64,000 bases of DNA from Brevibacterium casei CIP 102111. GTDB taxonomy: Bacteria > Actinomycetota > Actinomycetes > Actinomycetales > Brevibacteriaceae. The notes beneath the pieces are model-generated. The model was not told the origin of the DNA. It worked only from the letters and a program-made list of their open reading frames with translations, and did no database searches. Made by a program: the position numbers and the translations under genes. Where the stretch lies: assembly GCF_900169275.1 (NCBI RefSeq), contig NZ_FXZC01000002.1, positions 620,001 through 684,000 on the forward strand, read 5' to 3'. Of this stretch, positions 9,432 to 17,558 are shown piece after piece. The stretch's first letter is position 1; each line of letters begins with the position of its first letter.

Positions 9432-9518
9432 TCACCGCGTGACGTCGATGACCTGCCGCCTCACGCCGTGGCGTCGATGCCCGGTCGACTCACCGGGTGA
9501 AGTCGATGACCTGCCGGA
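9432..9518. repeat. Three 29-bp tandem units containing the alcohol dehydrogenase stop codon
   Basis: Units begin at 9432, 9461 and 9490. Unit 1 and unit 3 match at 25 of their first 27 bases (TCACCG.GTGA.GTCGATGACC). Unit 2 is more diverged but keeps TCA and GCGTCGATG. Unit 3 is the true 3' end of the gene, starting at its stop codon; units 1 and 2 are downstream copies. Confidence 0.75.
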
Positions 9519-10602
9519 TGACGCGCCCCTCGGCGAGGGCGTCGAAGGCCGTGTTGATCTCGGAGAGCGCAACGGTGTCGGAGATGAGCTCCTCGACCGG
9601 CAGCTTCCCCTCCCGCCACAGCTGCGCGTAGATCGGGATGTCCCGGCTGGGCACGGCCGAACCGAGGTAGGACCCGACGACCGTGCGGGCCTCGGCGGTG
9701 AGCGTCACCGGGGTGATGCGGGCTTCCGCGTCCGGGGAGGGCAGGCCGACGGTGACCGTCGTCCCGCCGACGGCGGTGGCCGCGAATGCGGTCTCGAACG
9801 CGCGCGGATGACCGACGCATTCGATGACGATCGGGGCCTTCCGCTCCCCCAGGGTCTCGGGAGTGTACGCCTCGACGGCTCCGAGTTCCTTCGCAGCCTC
9901 GAGTTTGTCGGGGTTGGCATCGACGCCGATGACGCCGGCGGTCTCGATCGAGAGCGCCGTGATGAGGGCGGCCATCCCGACCCCGCCGAGGCCGACGATC
10001 ATCACCTCGTCCTCAGGTCCGGGGGCTCCCGCGTTGAGCACGGCCCCTCCGCCGGTGAGCACCGCACAGCCGAGGACCGCGGCGATCGGGGCGGGCACAT
10101 CGTCGCCGACGGGCACGAGGGAGGCCCGGTTGACGACGGCGTGCGTGGCGAACACGGAGGCGCCGAGGTGGTGGAGCACCTCGGCGCCCTTCTCGTCGTG
10201 GAGGCGAACCCTGTGTCCGTCGAAGGGCAGGGTGCCGGCCGCGTTCGTCGCGCTGCCGGGGATGCACGGCAGCTTGCCGTCGGTGAGGCAGTTGGCGCAC
10301 ACCCCGCAGCGGGGCAGGAAGACCGTGACGACCTGCTCGCCGATCTCGAGGTCGTCGACCCCCTCGCCGAGGGCCTCGACGACGCCAGCGCCTTCGTGAC
10401 CGAGGAGCATCGGCAGGGGCCGCGGGCGGTTGCCGTCGACGACGGAGAGGTCGGAGTGGCAGACCCCGGCGGCGGTGAGCCGGATGCGGACCTCGCCGGG
10501 GCCCGGGTCGTCGAGGTCGAGCGGTTCGATCGTCAGCGGCCGCGAGTCGGCATAGGGCTGCGGGCGCCGCATCTCCCGCAGCACCGCCCCCTCGATCCTC
10601 AT
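9490..10602 (-). CDS. Zinc-dependent alcohol dehydrogenase (MDR family)
   Basis: Medium-chain NAD(P)-dependent alcohol/aldehyde dehydrogenase. Catalytic zinc ligands are Cys48 (GVCHSD) and His69-Glu70 (GHEGAG). The structural zinc site has Cys99, Cys102, Cys105 and Cys113. The Rossmann motif is GLGGVG. It resembles the class III/NDMA-linked branch, but mycothiol or formaldehyde specificity cannot be proved here. The start MRIEGAVL at 10602 fits the family; the open frame continues upstream only in shadow of rpiB. It sits 37 bp downstream of rpiB on the same strand and may be co-transcribed. It is convergent with the sugar dehydrogenase gene. Confidence 0.88.
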   Translation of the reverse strand: MRIEGAVLREMRRPQPYADSRPLTIEPLDLDDPGPGEVRIRLTAAGVCHSDLSVVDGNRPRPLPMLLGHEGAGVVEALGEGVDDLEIGEQVVTVFLPRCGVCANCLTDGKLPCIPGSATNAAGTLPFDGHRVRLHDEKGAEVLHHLGASVFATHAVVNRASLVPVGDDVPAPIAAVLGCAVLTGGGAVLNAGAPGPEDEVMIVGLGGVGMAALITALSIETAGVIGVDANPDKLEAAKELGAVEAYTPETLGERKAPIVIECVGHPRAFETAFAATAVGGTTVTVGLPSPDAEARITPVTLTAEARTVVGSYLGSAVPSRDIPIYAQLWREGKLPVEELISDTVALSEINTAFDALAEGRVIRQVIDFTR

Positions 10603-10639
10603 GACCGGCCCCTCACACCGGCCCTCGCGCCCGCGATGT

Positions 10640-11113
10640 TCACAGCCCGGCCTGACCGTCGTCCTCGTAGGCGGCCATGATGCCGATGCGTCGCGAGTGC
10701 CGCTCGTCGCCGGAGAACGGCGTGGTGAGGAAGGCATCGACGATCGCCAGCGCCTCGGCCTCCGAATGCTGGCGGGCTCCGACGGCGACGATCTGCGCAT
10801 CGTTGTGCTCGCGGGCGAGCTTGGCGATCTCCGGATTCCAGGCCAGTGCCGCCCGCGCCCCGGTGACGAGGTTGGCCGCCATCTGCTCCCCGTTGCCGGA
10901 GCCGCCGATGACGACGCCGAGCGAGTCGAGGCCCGCCGCCCGATCGTCGACGACAGCCTGGGCGGCGGCGATGCAGAACGCCGGGTAGTCATCGAGGGCG
11001 TCGTACTCGAGCGCACCGTGGTCGATGACCTCATAGCCGGCCTCGCCGAGGTGGCCCTTGAGGATCTCCTTGAACTCGAACCCAGCGTGGTCGGTTCCGA
11101 GGTGGACCTTCAT
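10640..11113 (-). CDS. rpiB: Ribose-5-phosphate isomerase B
   Basis: Interconverts ribose-5-phosphate and ribulose-5-phosphate in the non-oxidative pentose phosphate pathway. The 157-aa protein starts MKVHLGTDHAGFEFK and has the RpiB loop GGSGNGEQMAAN at 71-82. The enterobacterial catalytic Cys is replaced, and Glu76 occupies the position of the catalytic Glu75 of the mycobacterial enzyme. Two ATGs are adjacent; I take the second (11113) because GAAAGGA then sits five bases away, while the first would be only two bases from it. It lies between a DsbA-fold gene and the alcohol dehydrogenase. Confidence 0.93.
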   Translation of the reverse strand: MKVHLGTDHAGFEFKEILKGHLGEAGYEVIDHGALEYDALDDYPAFCIAAAQAVVDDRAAGLDSLGVVIGGSGNGEQMAANLVTGARAALAWNPEIAKLAREHNDAQIVAVGARQHSEAEALAIVDAFLTTPFSGDERHSRRIGIMAAYEDDGQAGL

Positions 11114-11175
11114 CATGTTCCTTTCGTTCCCGGCCTGGCCGGGGTGCGGGTCCCGGGCTGTCCGGGCTGCGGTGG

Positions 11176-11218
11176 TTCCCGGGAGTCCCCGGGAAATGGA
11201 CGCCGCCCCTGGGCGGCG
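11176..11218 (-). terminator. Double hairpin after the DsbA-fold gene
   Basis: CGCCGCCC/GGGCGGCG (11201-11208 with 11211-11218) lies seven bases beyond the stop at 11225, and TTCCCGG/CCGGGAA (11176-11182 with 11189-11195) follows. Two GC-rich stems without a T-run upstream of rpiB suggest termination or at least reduced read-through. Confidence 0.5.
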
Positions 11219-11224
11219 GTCTCG

Positions 11225-11830
11225 TCAGTCGAAGACGGGACCCTGGTCCCGGGTGCGCTTGAGCTCGAAGAAGCCCGGCGTCGAGGCGACGGCGAGGACG
11301 CCGTCGAAGAGGCGACCGGCATCCTCGCCCTTCGGAGCGGGCGTGACGACGGGACCGAAGAACGCGGTGCCGGCGACCCGGCAGACCGGGGTGCCGACGT
11401 CGTCGCCGACGAGCGCGAGCGCCTCGTCGTGGGAGGCCTGCAGGGTGGCGTCGTAGTCGTCGCGGTCGGCGTAGTCCATCAGGGAGGCCGGAAGATCGAG
11501 CTCAGCGAGCGCCTCGGCGACGGCCTTGTCGAAGTCCTTCTCCCCACCGGGGTGGATGCGGGTGCCGATCGCGGTGTAGAGCGGTTCGGCGATCTCCTCC
11601 CCGTGTTCGGCGATCGCCGCTGTGACCACGCGCATCGGTCCCAGGGTGCGGTCGATGAGCTCCCGGTAGTCTTCGGGCAGCTCACGATCCCGGTTGAGGA
11701 TGTTGAGGCTCATCGGGTGGAAGCGGACGTCGACATCGCGGACCTTCGCGACCTCGAGGGCCCACCGGGAGGTCATCCACGCCCAGGGGCACGCCGTGTC
11801 GAACCACAGGTCAAGGGTCTCTCTGCTCAT
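11225..11830 (-). CDS. DsbA-fold protein of the mycothiol-dependent nitroreductase (Rv2466c) family
   Basis: Thioredoxin-fold cytosolic oxidoreductase whose mycobacterial relative Rv2466c uses mycothiol to reduce nitro compounds and is induced by oxidative stress. Matching blocks are LWFDTACPWAWMTSRW, the MSLNILN segment, GDDVGTPVC...G.AFFGPV and the C-terminal FFELKRTRDQGPVFD. The active site is Cys14-Pro-Trp-Ala17, so the resolving Cys of CPWC is absent. I start at the ATG at 11830 because GAGGAG is five bases upstream; an in-frame GTG two codons earlier overlaps that site. Length is 201 aa. It is divergent from pepN. Confidence 0.85.
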   Translation of the reverse strand: MSRETLDLWFDTACPWAWMTSRWALEVAKVRDVDVRFHPMSLNILNRDRELPEDYRELIDRTLGPMRVVTAAIAEHGEEIAEPLYTAIGTRIHPGGEKDFDKAVAEALAELDLPASLMDYADRDDYDATLQASHDEALALVGDDVGTPVCRVAGTAFFGPVVTPAPKGEDAGRLFDGVLAVASTPGFFELKRTRDQGPVFD

Positions 11831-11890
11831 TCTCACTCCTCGTTCTCAGCGGCGGCGGGGGCCGCAGCGGCCTCCGCGATCTCCGAGGCC

Positions 11891-11896
11891 AATCTA
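11891..11896 (-). promoter_or_regulatory. Possible -10 box of the DsbA-fold gene
   Basis: TAGATT on the minus strand in the divergent spacer (11831-11995) would start transcription about 54 bases before the ATG. No clear -35 is seen. The spacer must also hold the pepN promoter, which I cannot place. Confidence 0.3.
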
Positions 11897-11995
11897 CCAA
11901 GTCGGCGCCCACCCGTCCCATGGGTCCGCGTCACCGGGCGTCCATGACAGAATGACGAGAAACACACCCGGACCCGATGCGGAGGTCGCCAGCCA

Positions 11996-14656
11996 GTGCC
12001 CCAGTACAACCTCACCCGTGAAGAAGCCAGGTCGCGTTCGTCCCACATCACCGTGCAGAGCTACGAGCACACCCTCATCCTCACCGGGGTCGGCGAGTCC
12101 TTCCGCGTCCGGTCCCGGATCCGGTTCACCGCCGATCCCGAATCCGAGACCTTCATCGACGCGATCACCGCAAGCGTCGAACGCGTCCAGCTCAACGGGC
12201 TCGACCTCGAGATCGGCGAGGTCGTCTCCCCCTCCCGCATCACCCTCGCCGGGCTCGCCGCGGAGAACGAACTCGTCATCGACGCGCACTTCTTCTACAT
12301 GAACACCGGTGAGGGCCTCCACCGCTTCGTCGACCCCATCGACGACGCGGTCTACCTCTACTCCCAGTTCGAGGTCCCCGATGCTCGCCGCGTCTTCCCG
12401 GTCTTCGAGCAGCCCGACCTCAAAGCGCCGTTCTCCTTCACCGTCATCGCCCCGGAGCAGTGGACGGTCGTCTCGAACTCTCCGACCCCGACCCCTGGGG
12501 ACCCTGCGGAGATCCTCTCCGACCTCGACGCCGAGGAGGCCGCGGCCGAGGACATGGCCGTGTGGCAGTTCGCCCCGACCACCCCGATCTCGTCCTACAT
12601 CACCGCGATCGTCGCCGGCCCCTACCGCAGCGTCCACTCCGAGCTCGTCTCCTCCGACGGACAGCCCGTGCCGCTCGGGCTCTACTGCCGTGAGTCCCTC
12701 TTCGAGCACCTCGACGCGGAGAACCTCTTCGCCGTCACCCGCGCGGGCTTCGAGTTCTTCGAACGCGAGTTCGGGGTGCCCTACCCGTTCGAGAAGTACG
12801 ATCAGCTCTTCGTCCCCGAGTTCAATGCCGGGGCGATGGAGAACGCCGGTGCGGTGACGATCCTCGAGAACTACATCTTCCGCTCCCGGCCCACCGAGGC
12901 ACTCGTCGAGCGCCGCACGGTCACCGTCCTCCACGAGCTCGCCCACATGTGGTTCGGCGACCTCGTGACGATGCGCTGGTGGAACGACCTGTGGCTCAAC
13001 GAGTCCTTCGCCGAGTTCATGTCGACGCTGGCCACGGCCGAGGCGACGAAGTACTCCGATGCCTGGACGACGTTCGCGACGATCGAGAAGTCCTGGGCGT
13101 ACCGGCAGGACCAGCTGCCGAGCACCCACCCCATCGTCGCCCCCATCGAGGACCTCGCCGACGTCGAGGTCAACTTCGACGGCATCACCTACGCCAAGGG
13201 CGCCTCGGTGCTCAAGCAGCTCGTCGCCTGGGTCGGCCGCGCCGAGTTCTTCGCGGGCCTGAAGACCTACTTCGACACGCACGCGTGGTCGAACACGGAG
13301 CTGGGCGACCTGCTGCGCGAACTCGAGGCGACGAGCGGGCGCGACCTCACGACATGGTCGAAGCTCTGGCTCGAGGAGTCCGGGGTCAACCTCATCGAAG
13401 CCGACGTGGCCTACGGTCCCTCCGCCGACTCCGGCGCCGAGGTGGTCGAGCGGCTCACGGTGACCCAGAAGCCGTGGGCGATCGAAGGACAGCCGGAGCC
13501 GTCCCTGCGCCCGCACCGCCTGGCGATCGGCTTCTACTCCGACAACGGCGAGGGGCGCCTCGTGCGCACTCACACCTTCCCCCTCGACCTCGACTCCGCC
13601 GAGGCGGACGTGCCCGAGGCCGTCGGTGTGCCCCGGCCGGCAGTCATCGTCGTCAACGACGCCGACCTCACGTATGCGAAGGTCCGGTTCGATGCCGAGA
13701 GCTTGGCGACCGCGACGGCACGGCTGTCGGACTTCGACGACTCGCTCACCCAGCTCCTCGTGCTCAGCACGCTGTGGGACGGGGTGCGCGATGCAGAGAT
13801 CCCTGCCCGGGACTACATCGACACGCTGCTGAGCCACCTCGCCGCGATCACCCACTCCTCGGGCCTGCTCACGCAGATGCGTCAGCTCGAGACCGCGGTC
13901 GGGGCCTACCTGCCCCCGGCCGAGCGCGCGGAAGCCCACACGCGCATCGCCGACCGCCTCGGCGAGCTCTTCGAGACGGCCCCTGCGGGCACGGACCAGG
14001 CGTTCCAGTTCTTCCGCGGGATCATCCGCCATGCGGAGTCCGAGGAGCAGATCGAGACGCTGCGCACGTGGCTCGACGCGCAGGAGGTCGGAGGCATCAC
14101 GATCGACACCGATCTGAGGTGGGAGCTGCTCATCGCCCTGTCCAACCACGATGCGGTCGACGAATCGGCGATTGCGGACATGGCCGCCGCCGATCCCAGC
14201 GCCACCGGCCAGCGGCAGGCGGCGACGGCCCGGGCCGCTCGGGCCACTTCGGCGGCGAAGTCGAGCGCCTTCACCCGGATGATCGACGAGATCGAGATGC
14301 CGAACTCGGAGCTCGGAGCGCTTGCGGCCGGGTTCGCGATGGGACTGCAGACCGGTGACGGGGAGCTCATCCCCGCCGAGGCGCCGCTGCAGGACTTCGC
14401 GACCGAATATTTCCAGCGGATCTCCGGCTGGTGGGAGACCCGCACGCTCGAGATGGCGCAGACGATGACCCTGCGGCTGTTCCCGCCGGCGAGTGCGCAG
14501 ACCGTGGCCGCGGCCCGGACCTGGCTCGAGGAGCACCCGGCCGCACCGAAGGGTCTGCTGCGGCTGATGCGGGAGAACCTCGCCGATGCCGAGCGGGCGC
14601 TTGCGGCTCAGCGGACGTCCAGCGACATTGAGGACCTGTCCAAGAACAGCCGATAG
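11996..14656 (+). CDS. pepN: Aminopeptidase N (M1 family)
   Basis: Cytosolic zinc exopeptidase that removes N-terminal residues from peptides, working downstream of Clp and proteasome-type degradation. The exopeptidase motif GAMEN is at 279-283. The zinc site is His313-Glu-Leu-Ala-His317 with the third ligand Glu336 (NESFAE). The protein is 886 aa, as usual for actinobacterial PepN, with an ERAP1-like helical C-terminal domain. The start is a GTG at 11996 with GGAGG about ten bases upstream. The mechanosensitive channel gene begins 13 bp after its stop, so the two are probably co-transcribed. Confidence 0.96.
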   Translation: MPQYNLTREEARSRSSHITVQSYEHTLILTGVGESFRVRSRIRFTADPESETFIDAITASVERVQLNGLDLEIGEVVSPSRITLAGLAAENELVIDAHFFYMNTGEGLHRFVDPIDDAVYLYSQFEVPDARRVFPVFEQPDLKAPFSFTVIAPEQWTVVSNSPTPTPGDPAEILSDLDAEEAAAEDMAVWQFAPTTPISSYITAIVAGPYRSVHSELVSSDGQPVPLGLYCRESLFEHLDAENLFAVTRAGFEFFEREFGVPYPFEKYDQLFVPEFNAGAMENAGAVTILENYIFRSRPTEALVERRTVTVLHELAHMWFGDLVTMRWWNDLWLNESFAEFMSTLATAEATKYSDAWTTFATIEKSWAYRQDQLPSTHPIVAPIEDLADVEVNFDGITYAKGASVLKQLVAWVGRAEFFAGLKTYFDTHAWSNTELGDLLRELEATSGRDLTTWSKLWLEESGVNLIEADVAYGPSADSGAEVVERLTVTQKPWAIEGQPEPSLRPHRLAIGFYSDNGEGRLVRTHTFPLDLDSAEADVPEAVGVPRPAVIVVNDADLTYAKVRFDAESLATATARLSDFDDSLTQLLVLSTLWDGVRDAEIPARDYIDTLLSHLAAITHSSGLLTQMRQLETAVGAYLPPAERAEAHTRIADRLGELFETAPAGTDQAFQFFRGIIRHAESEEQIETLRTWLDAQEVGGITIDTDLRWELLIALSNHDAVDESAIADMAAADPSATGQRQAATARAARATSAAKSSAFTRMIDEIEMPNSELGALAAGFAMGLQTGDGELIPAEAPLQDFATEYFQRISGWWETRTLEMAQTMTLRLFPPASAQTVAAARTWLEEHPAAPKGLLRLMRENLADAERALAAQRTSSDIEDLSKNSR

Positions 14657-14669
14657 GGTCGATGGCATC

Positions 14670-15818
14670 ATGACACCTGACTCACTGCAGACCACCCTGC
14701 TCTCCGCCGCGCAGATCGACTGGAGCTTCCTCCTCGACGTCCCGCTGCGGGTGACGATCGTCATCGTCGGCGCCCTGCTGCTCAACTTCCTCATGCGCAT
14801 CGTCATCCGACGGTTCGCCGCGAGCGTGGCCAAAGGCACCGTCGACAGTTCGAAGCCGAACTCGCGCTTCTCCACCTCGGCGATGGAGTCGCAGTTCACC
14901 GGCATCGATCAGGCGACGATCCGGGAGAGACGGGCACAGCGAGCGGAGACCGTGGGGCGGATGCTCTCCTCGGTGACGTCGATCGTCATCGCGATCGTCG
15001 CCGGCCTCATCGTGCTCAGCGAACTCAACTTCAACGTCGGCCCGATCCTCGCCTCGGCCGGCATCGCCGGTGTCGCGATCGGCTTCGGCGCGCAGGCACT
15101 GGTCAAGGACTACCTGTCCGGGTTCTTCATGGTCATCGAGGACCAGTACGGGATCGGCGACTCGGTCGACCTCGGCGAGGCGATCGGCGTCGTCGAGGAC
15201 GTCGGACTGCGCACCACCCAGGTCCGCGGCCTCGACGGCACCCTGTGGCATGTGCGCAACGGTGAGATCCTCCGCGTCGGCAACCAGTCCCAGGGCTGGG
15301 CGCGGGCCGTCCTCGACATCCCCATCGCCTACAACACCACGGTCGCGACGTACGCCTCGGTCATCGAGGACACGACGAAGGAGATCGAGAAGGACCCGGA
15401 GATCGCCGACGCCATCCTCGAACCGCCGGAGATCTGGGGCGTCGAGTCCCTGTCGGCCGAATCGCAGGTCATCCGCACCGTGCTCAAGACGAAGCCGAAC
15501 CAGCAGTGGAAGGTCGCGCGCGCCTTCCGCGCCGAGCTCAAGCGGCAGATGGACCGTCGCGGCATCCACATCCCGATCACCCAGGAGACGGTCTTCCGCA
15601 CCCTGCCCGACCCGAGCGAGGCCGTGCGGATCAAGTCGATGGACGATTCGGTCACCGACGCCGACGCGCACGAGAAGAAGTCGCACCGGGAGTCCGCCGA
15701 CGACGATGGTGCCTCGACCGGCGACGCCGCCCAGCACGCTGCCGGCGCGGGCGCTGCCGGGGCGGGCGCGAAGGGGACCTCCACCGGGGACGGTCCACGG
15801 ACGGGAAGCAGGAGATGA
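14670..15818 (+). CDS. Mechanosensitive ion channel (MscS family)
   Basis: Small-conductance channel that opens on membrane stretch during hypo-osmotic shock. Three hydrophobic segments lie in the first 150 residues; the pore-lining TM3 and the MscS beta-domain follow (GPILASAGIAGVAIGFGAQA, then a segment ending in GVVEDVGLRTTQVR). The 382-aa protein ends in a low-complexity Ala/Gly/Asp tail after about residue 320. I choose the ATG at 14670 after the pepN stop; the frame is open upstream but that part lies within pepN. The stop overlaps the globin start (ATGA). Confidence 0.9.
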   Translation: MTPDSLQTTLLSAAQIDWSFLLDVPLRVTIVIVGALLLNFLMRIVIRRFAASVAKGTVDSSKPNSRFSTSAMESQFTGIDQATIRERRAQRAETVGRMLSSVTSIVIAIVAGLIVLSELNFNVGPILASAGIAGVAIGFGAQALVKDYLSGFFMVIEDQYGIGDSVDLGEAIGVVEDVGLRTTQVRGLDGTLWHVRNGEILRVGNQSQGWARAVLDIPIAYNTTVATYASVIEDTTKEIEKDPEIADAILEPPEIWGVESLSAESQVIRTVLKTKPNQQWKVARAFRAELKRQMDRRGIHIPITQETVFRTLPDPSEAVRIKSMDDSVTDADAHEKKSHRESADDDGASTGDAAQHAAGAGAAGAGAKGTSTGDGPRTGSRR

Positions 15819-16219
15819 GCCAGGACACGAGCGCGGACACGATCTTCGCAGCGGTCGGCGGTCACGAGACGTTCACCCGCCTCGTCGACGCCTTCTACGC
15901 CAACGTCGCCGCCGATGAGCCGCTCATCGCGATGTACCCGGAGGGCCACGAGCTCACCGGCGCCAAGCACCGGCTGCAGATGTTCCTCGAACAGTACTTC
16001 GGCGGGCCGACGACCTACCAGGAGGAGCGCGGCCACCCGCGGCTGCGGATGCGCCACTTCCCGTTCCCCATCGACTTCGACGCCCGCGACCGCTGGCTGC
16101 GGGCCATGCGCGCGGCCCTCGACGAGGTCGCGCTGCCCCCGCTCTACGACGAGCTCTTCTGGGACTACTTCCAGCGGGCGGCCACCGCGATGGTGAATAC
16201 GAACAGCACCGGGGCCTGA
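15815..16219 (+). CDS. glbO: Group II truncated haemoglobin (GlbO type)
   Basis: Haem protein of the trHbO class, proposed to handle O2, NO or peroxide in actinobacteria. The 134-aa sequence shows Tyr28 (B10), Tyr41 (CD1, MYPE), the proximal His81 (F8) in RLRMRHFPF and Trp94 (G8) in DRWLRAM, all diagnostic residues of the group II clade. It starts at ATG 15815, overlapping the MscS stop by four bases, so it is translationally coupled. It is convergent with the unknown gene at 16284. Confidence 0.93.
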   Translation: MSQDTSADTIFAAVGGHETFTRLVDAFYANVAADEPLIAMYPEGHELTGAKHRLQMFLEQYFGGPTTYQEERGHPRLRMRHFPFPIDFDARDRWLRAMRAALDEVALPPLYDELFWDYFQRAATAMVNTNSTGA

Positions 16220-16231
16220 ACAGGTCCGGCA

Positions 16232-16316
16232 TCATCGCGATCGTCGGGTGAGCAGGTGACCGCCGCTCGCGTGGGCGAATCCCTCAGCCCGCCTTCCGGG
16301 TGAGCAGGTGACCGCC
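16232..16316. repeat. 33-bp direct repeat covering the 3' end of the 16284 gene
   Basis: Two units, 16232-16264 and 16284-16316, have the form TCA, ten variable bases, then CGGGTGAGCAGGTGACCGCC (20 identical bases). In the second unit the TCA is the stop codon of the minus-strand gene; the first unit is a downstream copy 52 bp away. Confidence 0.75.
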
Positions 16317-16943
16317 GGGGGTGACGAGGCGCAGCCATCCTGAGCTCTCCATCACCGGGACATCCGCCTCGGCGCCCGGCGGAACGAACCGCAGGCCGTC
16401 GGCCGCGAACGCGAGCCCGCTCGGCAGGGCCGTGCCGCCGGCAGCCTCGATGGGCCGGGACCACACCGAGGCCCGCAGGGCCTTGACCGCATGGGAGCCC
16501 GCGCCCTCGGGGGTGCCCTCCCCCACCTCGGCGATCCCCGCCTCGGCGGCCGACCTCAGCTGTTCCGCGGTGACAGCGTCCGTGTTCTCCCACGGCCCTC
16601 GGGGCGGGGAGATGCCCGCCCAGGAGACGAGCATCGTCGTCGGCGGCAGCGGCACAGCGGTGCCGCCGTCCTGCCGGGCGAAGCGATCGGTGAGGCCGGC
16701 GAGGGGGACGACCTCGTCGAGGCCGTCGAGTTCCGGGCTGGCCAGCTGCTGCATGCGCATCGCGAGCACGAGCGGGGTCGAGTCGCCGATGCCGTGGGGG
16801 TAGAGCGGGGCGACCGAGACGACGAGGACGGACGAGACGACCTGGAGGCGCATCGCCCCGTCCCGGTCGAGGCGGTGGGCAAGGGACGTGAACGCGACGA
16901 GGTCGCGCAACGCCATCTCATCGGCGATCTCCAGAGTCGTCAT
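16284..16943 (-). CDS. Conserved hypothetical protein, possibly actinobacterial
   Basis: I do not recognise a named domain in this 219-residue protein. It has no signal peptide or clear membrane segment. Residues 1-70 are mixed helix/strand-like with a hydrophobic stretch (LQVVSSVLVVSVAPLYPHG), and the second half is rich in Gly, Ala and Pro. Its ATG overlaps the stop of the 4HBT thioesterase by four bases, so the two are translationally coupled and probably work in the same process, perhaps acyl-CoA metabolism. Its 3' end is duplicated downstream by a 33-bp direct repeat. Confidence 0.65.
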   Translation of the reverse strand: MTTLEIADEMALRDLVAFTSLAHRLDRDGAMRLQVVSSVLVVSVAPLYPHGIGDSTPLVLAMRMQQLASPELDGLDEVVPLAGLTDRFARQDGGTAVPLPPTTMLVSWAGISPPRGPWENTDAVTAEQLRSAAEAGIAEVGEGTPEGAGSHAVKALRASVWSRPIEAAGGTALPSGLAFAADGLRFVPPGAEADVPVMESSGWLRLVTPGGHLLTRKAG

Positions 16944-17473
16944 CGCCGCAGGCTCCGCAGTCGGACCGGTTCGCGCACGACGCCCGAGAGTTCCGCGGCC
17001 TCCTCCTCCGTGAGGCGGCGGGGTCGTCCCGTGGTCCGGTCGACGAAGGCGATGACGGTCTCGGCGACGGTGTAGACCCGCGAACCGTCGGGTTCGACGA
17101 CGACATAGCCGATGGTCACCGAGGCGGGACTGACATCGCTGATGACGAGGTCGACGGCGATCGGGCCGGGACGGTAGCCGATCGGGCTGCGGTACTCGAC
17201 GGCGTGCGAGACGACGAGGAGTTCGGTCGTCGCCGAGGCCGCCCCGAAGACCTCGGGCATCGGAATGCCAGAGACCACCTCGGCGGCACCGGGGGCGGCG
17301 ACAGCGTCGCGGCTCTGCGTGGGCGAGCCGAGGGCACGCACGCGGGCTTCCTCGAGCAGCTGCATCTGGGTGACGTTGTTGACGTGCCCGTAGGCATCCA
17401 TGTCACCCCATCTCAGTTCGAGGAGGACCCTGGTGCAATCGTCGAGAAGGGGATTCGTGGTGCCGTTGTGCAT
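16940..17473 (-). CDS. Acyl-CoA thioesterase, 4HBT hot-dog fold
   Basis: Predicted cytosolic hydrolase of acyl-CoA thioesters. The signature is RWGDMDAYGHVNN (residues 21-33), with the Asp and His-Val-Asn-Asn of the 4-hydroxybenzoyl-CoA thioesterase/YbgC group, and the later strand block VEYRSPIGYRPG. The 177-aa length fits a single hot-dog domain with a short extra C-terminal helix. It is divergent from tesB across a spacer of about 85 bp and coupled to the unknown gene downstream. The acyl specificity is not readable. Confidence 0.82.
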   Translation of the reverse strand: MHNGTTNPLLDDCTRVLLELRWGDMDAYGHVNNVTQMQLLEEARVRALGSPTQSRDAVAAPGAAEVVSGIPMPEVFGAASATTELLVVSHAVEYRSPIGYRPGPIAVDLVISDVSPASVTIGYVVVEPDGSRVYTVAETVIAFVDRTTGRPRRLTEEEAAELSGVVREPVRLRSLRR

Positions 17474-17490
17474 GTGTCCATGATGCCATC

Positions 17491-17520
17491 TTCGATCGCC
17501 TGACGATGTCCGCGATAGGA
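17491..17520 (+). promoter_or_regulatory. Possible tesB promoter
   Basis: TTCGAT (17491-17496) and TAGGAT (17515-17520) are 18 bp apart and would start transcription near 17527, giving a leader of about 30 bases before the GTG. The -35 match is modest. Confidence 0.35.
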
Positions 17521-17558
17521 TCGGGAGTTGTCACCCGTCCCTGCCCATGGAGGCCCAT

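Noticed and set aside
9432..9518. Short regular repeats as a CRISPR array
   Set aside because: Units are contiguous without spacers, only three copies exist, and no cas genes are near. The same holds for the 16-, 20- and 33-bp repeats.
11894..14905. 1003-codon open frame antisense to pepN
   Set aside because: It is the GC-rich third-position shadow of pepN: Arg/Gly/Asp-rich, without family motifs, and pepN is unmistakable on the other strand.
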